Positions 8,328-8,463 of a stretch of 8,463 nt of DNA are shown here, one piece after another (the stretch's first letter is position 1; each line of letters opens with the position of its first letter). The translations under genes and the position numbers were made by a program. The notes beneath the pieces were generated by a model. The model worked only from the letters and a program-made list of their open reading frames with translations. It searched no databases and was not told where the DNA came from. The stretch is from Pseudomonadota bacterium (GTDB taxonomy: Bacteria > Myxococcota > UBA9042 > PHBI01), in contig SXIE01000411.1 of assembly GCA_005772945.1 (NCBI GenBank), positions 1-8,463 of the forward strand, given 5' to 3'.

Positions 8328-8357
8328 TTGACCCCGGACGCGCGTGTCGTTACTGCT
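8328..8357 (+). promoter_or_regulatory. Possible promoter for the thioredoxin gene
   Basis: TTGACC at 8328-8333 matches five of six bases of the housekeeping -35 consensus. At suitable spacing lie GTTACT (8349-8354) and TACTGC (8351-8356), both poor -10 matches. It is in the 94-bp gap after the lipoprotein stop, and would separate thioredoxin transcription from the mre operon. No rho-independent terminator was found between the two genes. Confidence 0.35.
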
Positions 8358-8385
8358 AGGCCCCGTTCGCGCGTTTGTCCGCGCC

Positions 8386-8391
8386 AAGGAG
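8386..8391 (+). promoter_or_regulatory. Ribosome binding site of the thioredoxin gene
   Basis: AAGGAG ends 6 nt before the ATG at 8398. It is among the best Shine-Dalgarno matches in the window and fixes the start of the truncated gene. Confidence 0.8.
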
Positions 8392-8397
8392 CACTTC

Positions 8398-8463
8398 ATG
8401 GCAGGCCCGTTGGTTCACGAGTTCACCGATGCCAACTTCGAGCAAGAGGTCCTGAAGAGCGAC
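8398..8463 (+). CDS. trxA: Thioredoxin, N-terminal fragment (continues beyond window)
   Basis: The first 22 residues (MAGPLVHEFTDANFEQEVLK, then SD) match the thioredoxin N-terminus, with strand beta-1 and the TDxNFxxEVLxSD helix that precede the redox-active WCGPC motif. That motif would lie about ten residues beyond the window, so the redox function cannot be confirmed here. Thioredoxin keeps cytoplasmic protein thiols reduced. The gene has its own ribosome binding site and possibly its own promoter, so it is probably not part of the shape operon. A thioredoxin-domain chaperone of the same fold is a less likely alternative. Confidence 0.8.
   Translation, partial: MAGPLVHEFTDANFEQEVLKSD

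Noticed and set aside
8366..8384. Hairpin GCGCG/CGCGC before the thioredoxin ribosome binding site as a terminator
   Set aside because: The stem is only about 5 bp with no T-run after it, in DNA where such pairs occur by chance.

Overview
The window is a compact, GC-rich stretch holding a bacterial rod-shape (elongasome) operon in the canonical order mreB-mreC-mreD-mrdA(PBP2)-rodA, all on the + strand. It is flanked by a divergent, incomplete SurA/PpiD-type periplasmic chaperone gene on the left and the first codons of a thioredoxin gene on the right. Strong G/C bias at third codon positions, tight gene packing, Pro/Ala/Gly-rich low-complexity tails and CPxDG-type zinc knuckles suggest a deltaproteobacterium in the broad sense (Myxococcota or a Bradymonadia-like lineage). 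That assignment is an inference from style and not from a marker gene.

Layout. 1-1142 (-): N-terminal 380 residues of a membrane-anchored SurA/PpiD-like folding factor that runs off the left edge in a PDAP-rich linker. 1143-1452: 310-bp divergent intergenic region with several short palindromes but no convincing promoter. 1453-2487 mreB; 2507-3577 mreC; 3574-4095 mreD; 4115-6355 mrdA; 6355-7548 rodA; 7545-8303 a small lipoprotein of unknown function that starts at a TTG overlapping the rodA stop. 8304-8397: short intergenic region with a possible promoter and a good ribosome binding site. 8398-8463: start of a thioredoxin gene, cut by the window end.

How the genes work together. MreB filaments at the inner face of the cytoplasmic membrane, with MreC and MreD, position and activate the RodA glycosyltransferase and PBP2 transpeptidase pair that builds lateral-wall peptidoglycan. 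Short gaps (19 nt) and stop/start overlaps (ATGA, TGATG, TTGA) indicate one coupled transcription and translation unit, which extends to the downstream lipoprotein. A folding factor for envelope proteins read in the opposite direction fits an envelope-biogenesis locus.

What stands out. (1) PBP2 carries an insertion of about 100 residues in its N-terminal pedestal region, made of three CPxD/CxxC units with 9 Cys and 3 Asp, enough for three tetrahedral zinc sites; I know of no such module in model PBP2s. (2) MreB has the catalytic-position Glu changed to Gln and the GGGTTE loop changed to GGGTAQ, so its ATPase chemistry may be altered. (3) MreC ends in a Gly/Pro-rich, partly collagen-like tail of about 75 residues. 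(4) A lipoprotein unlike the usual neighbour RlpA is translationally coupled to rodA. These make the locus a variant elongasome, not a wholly new system.
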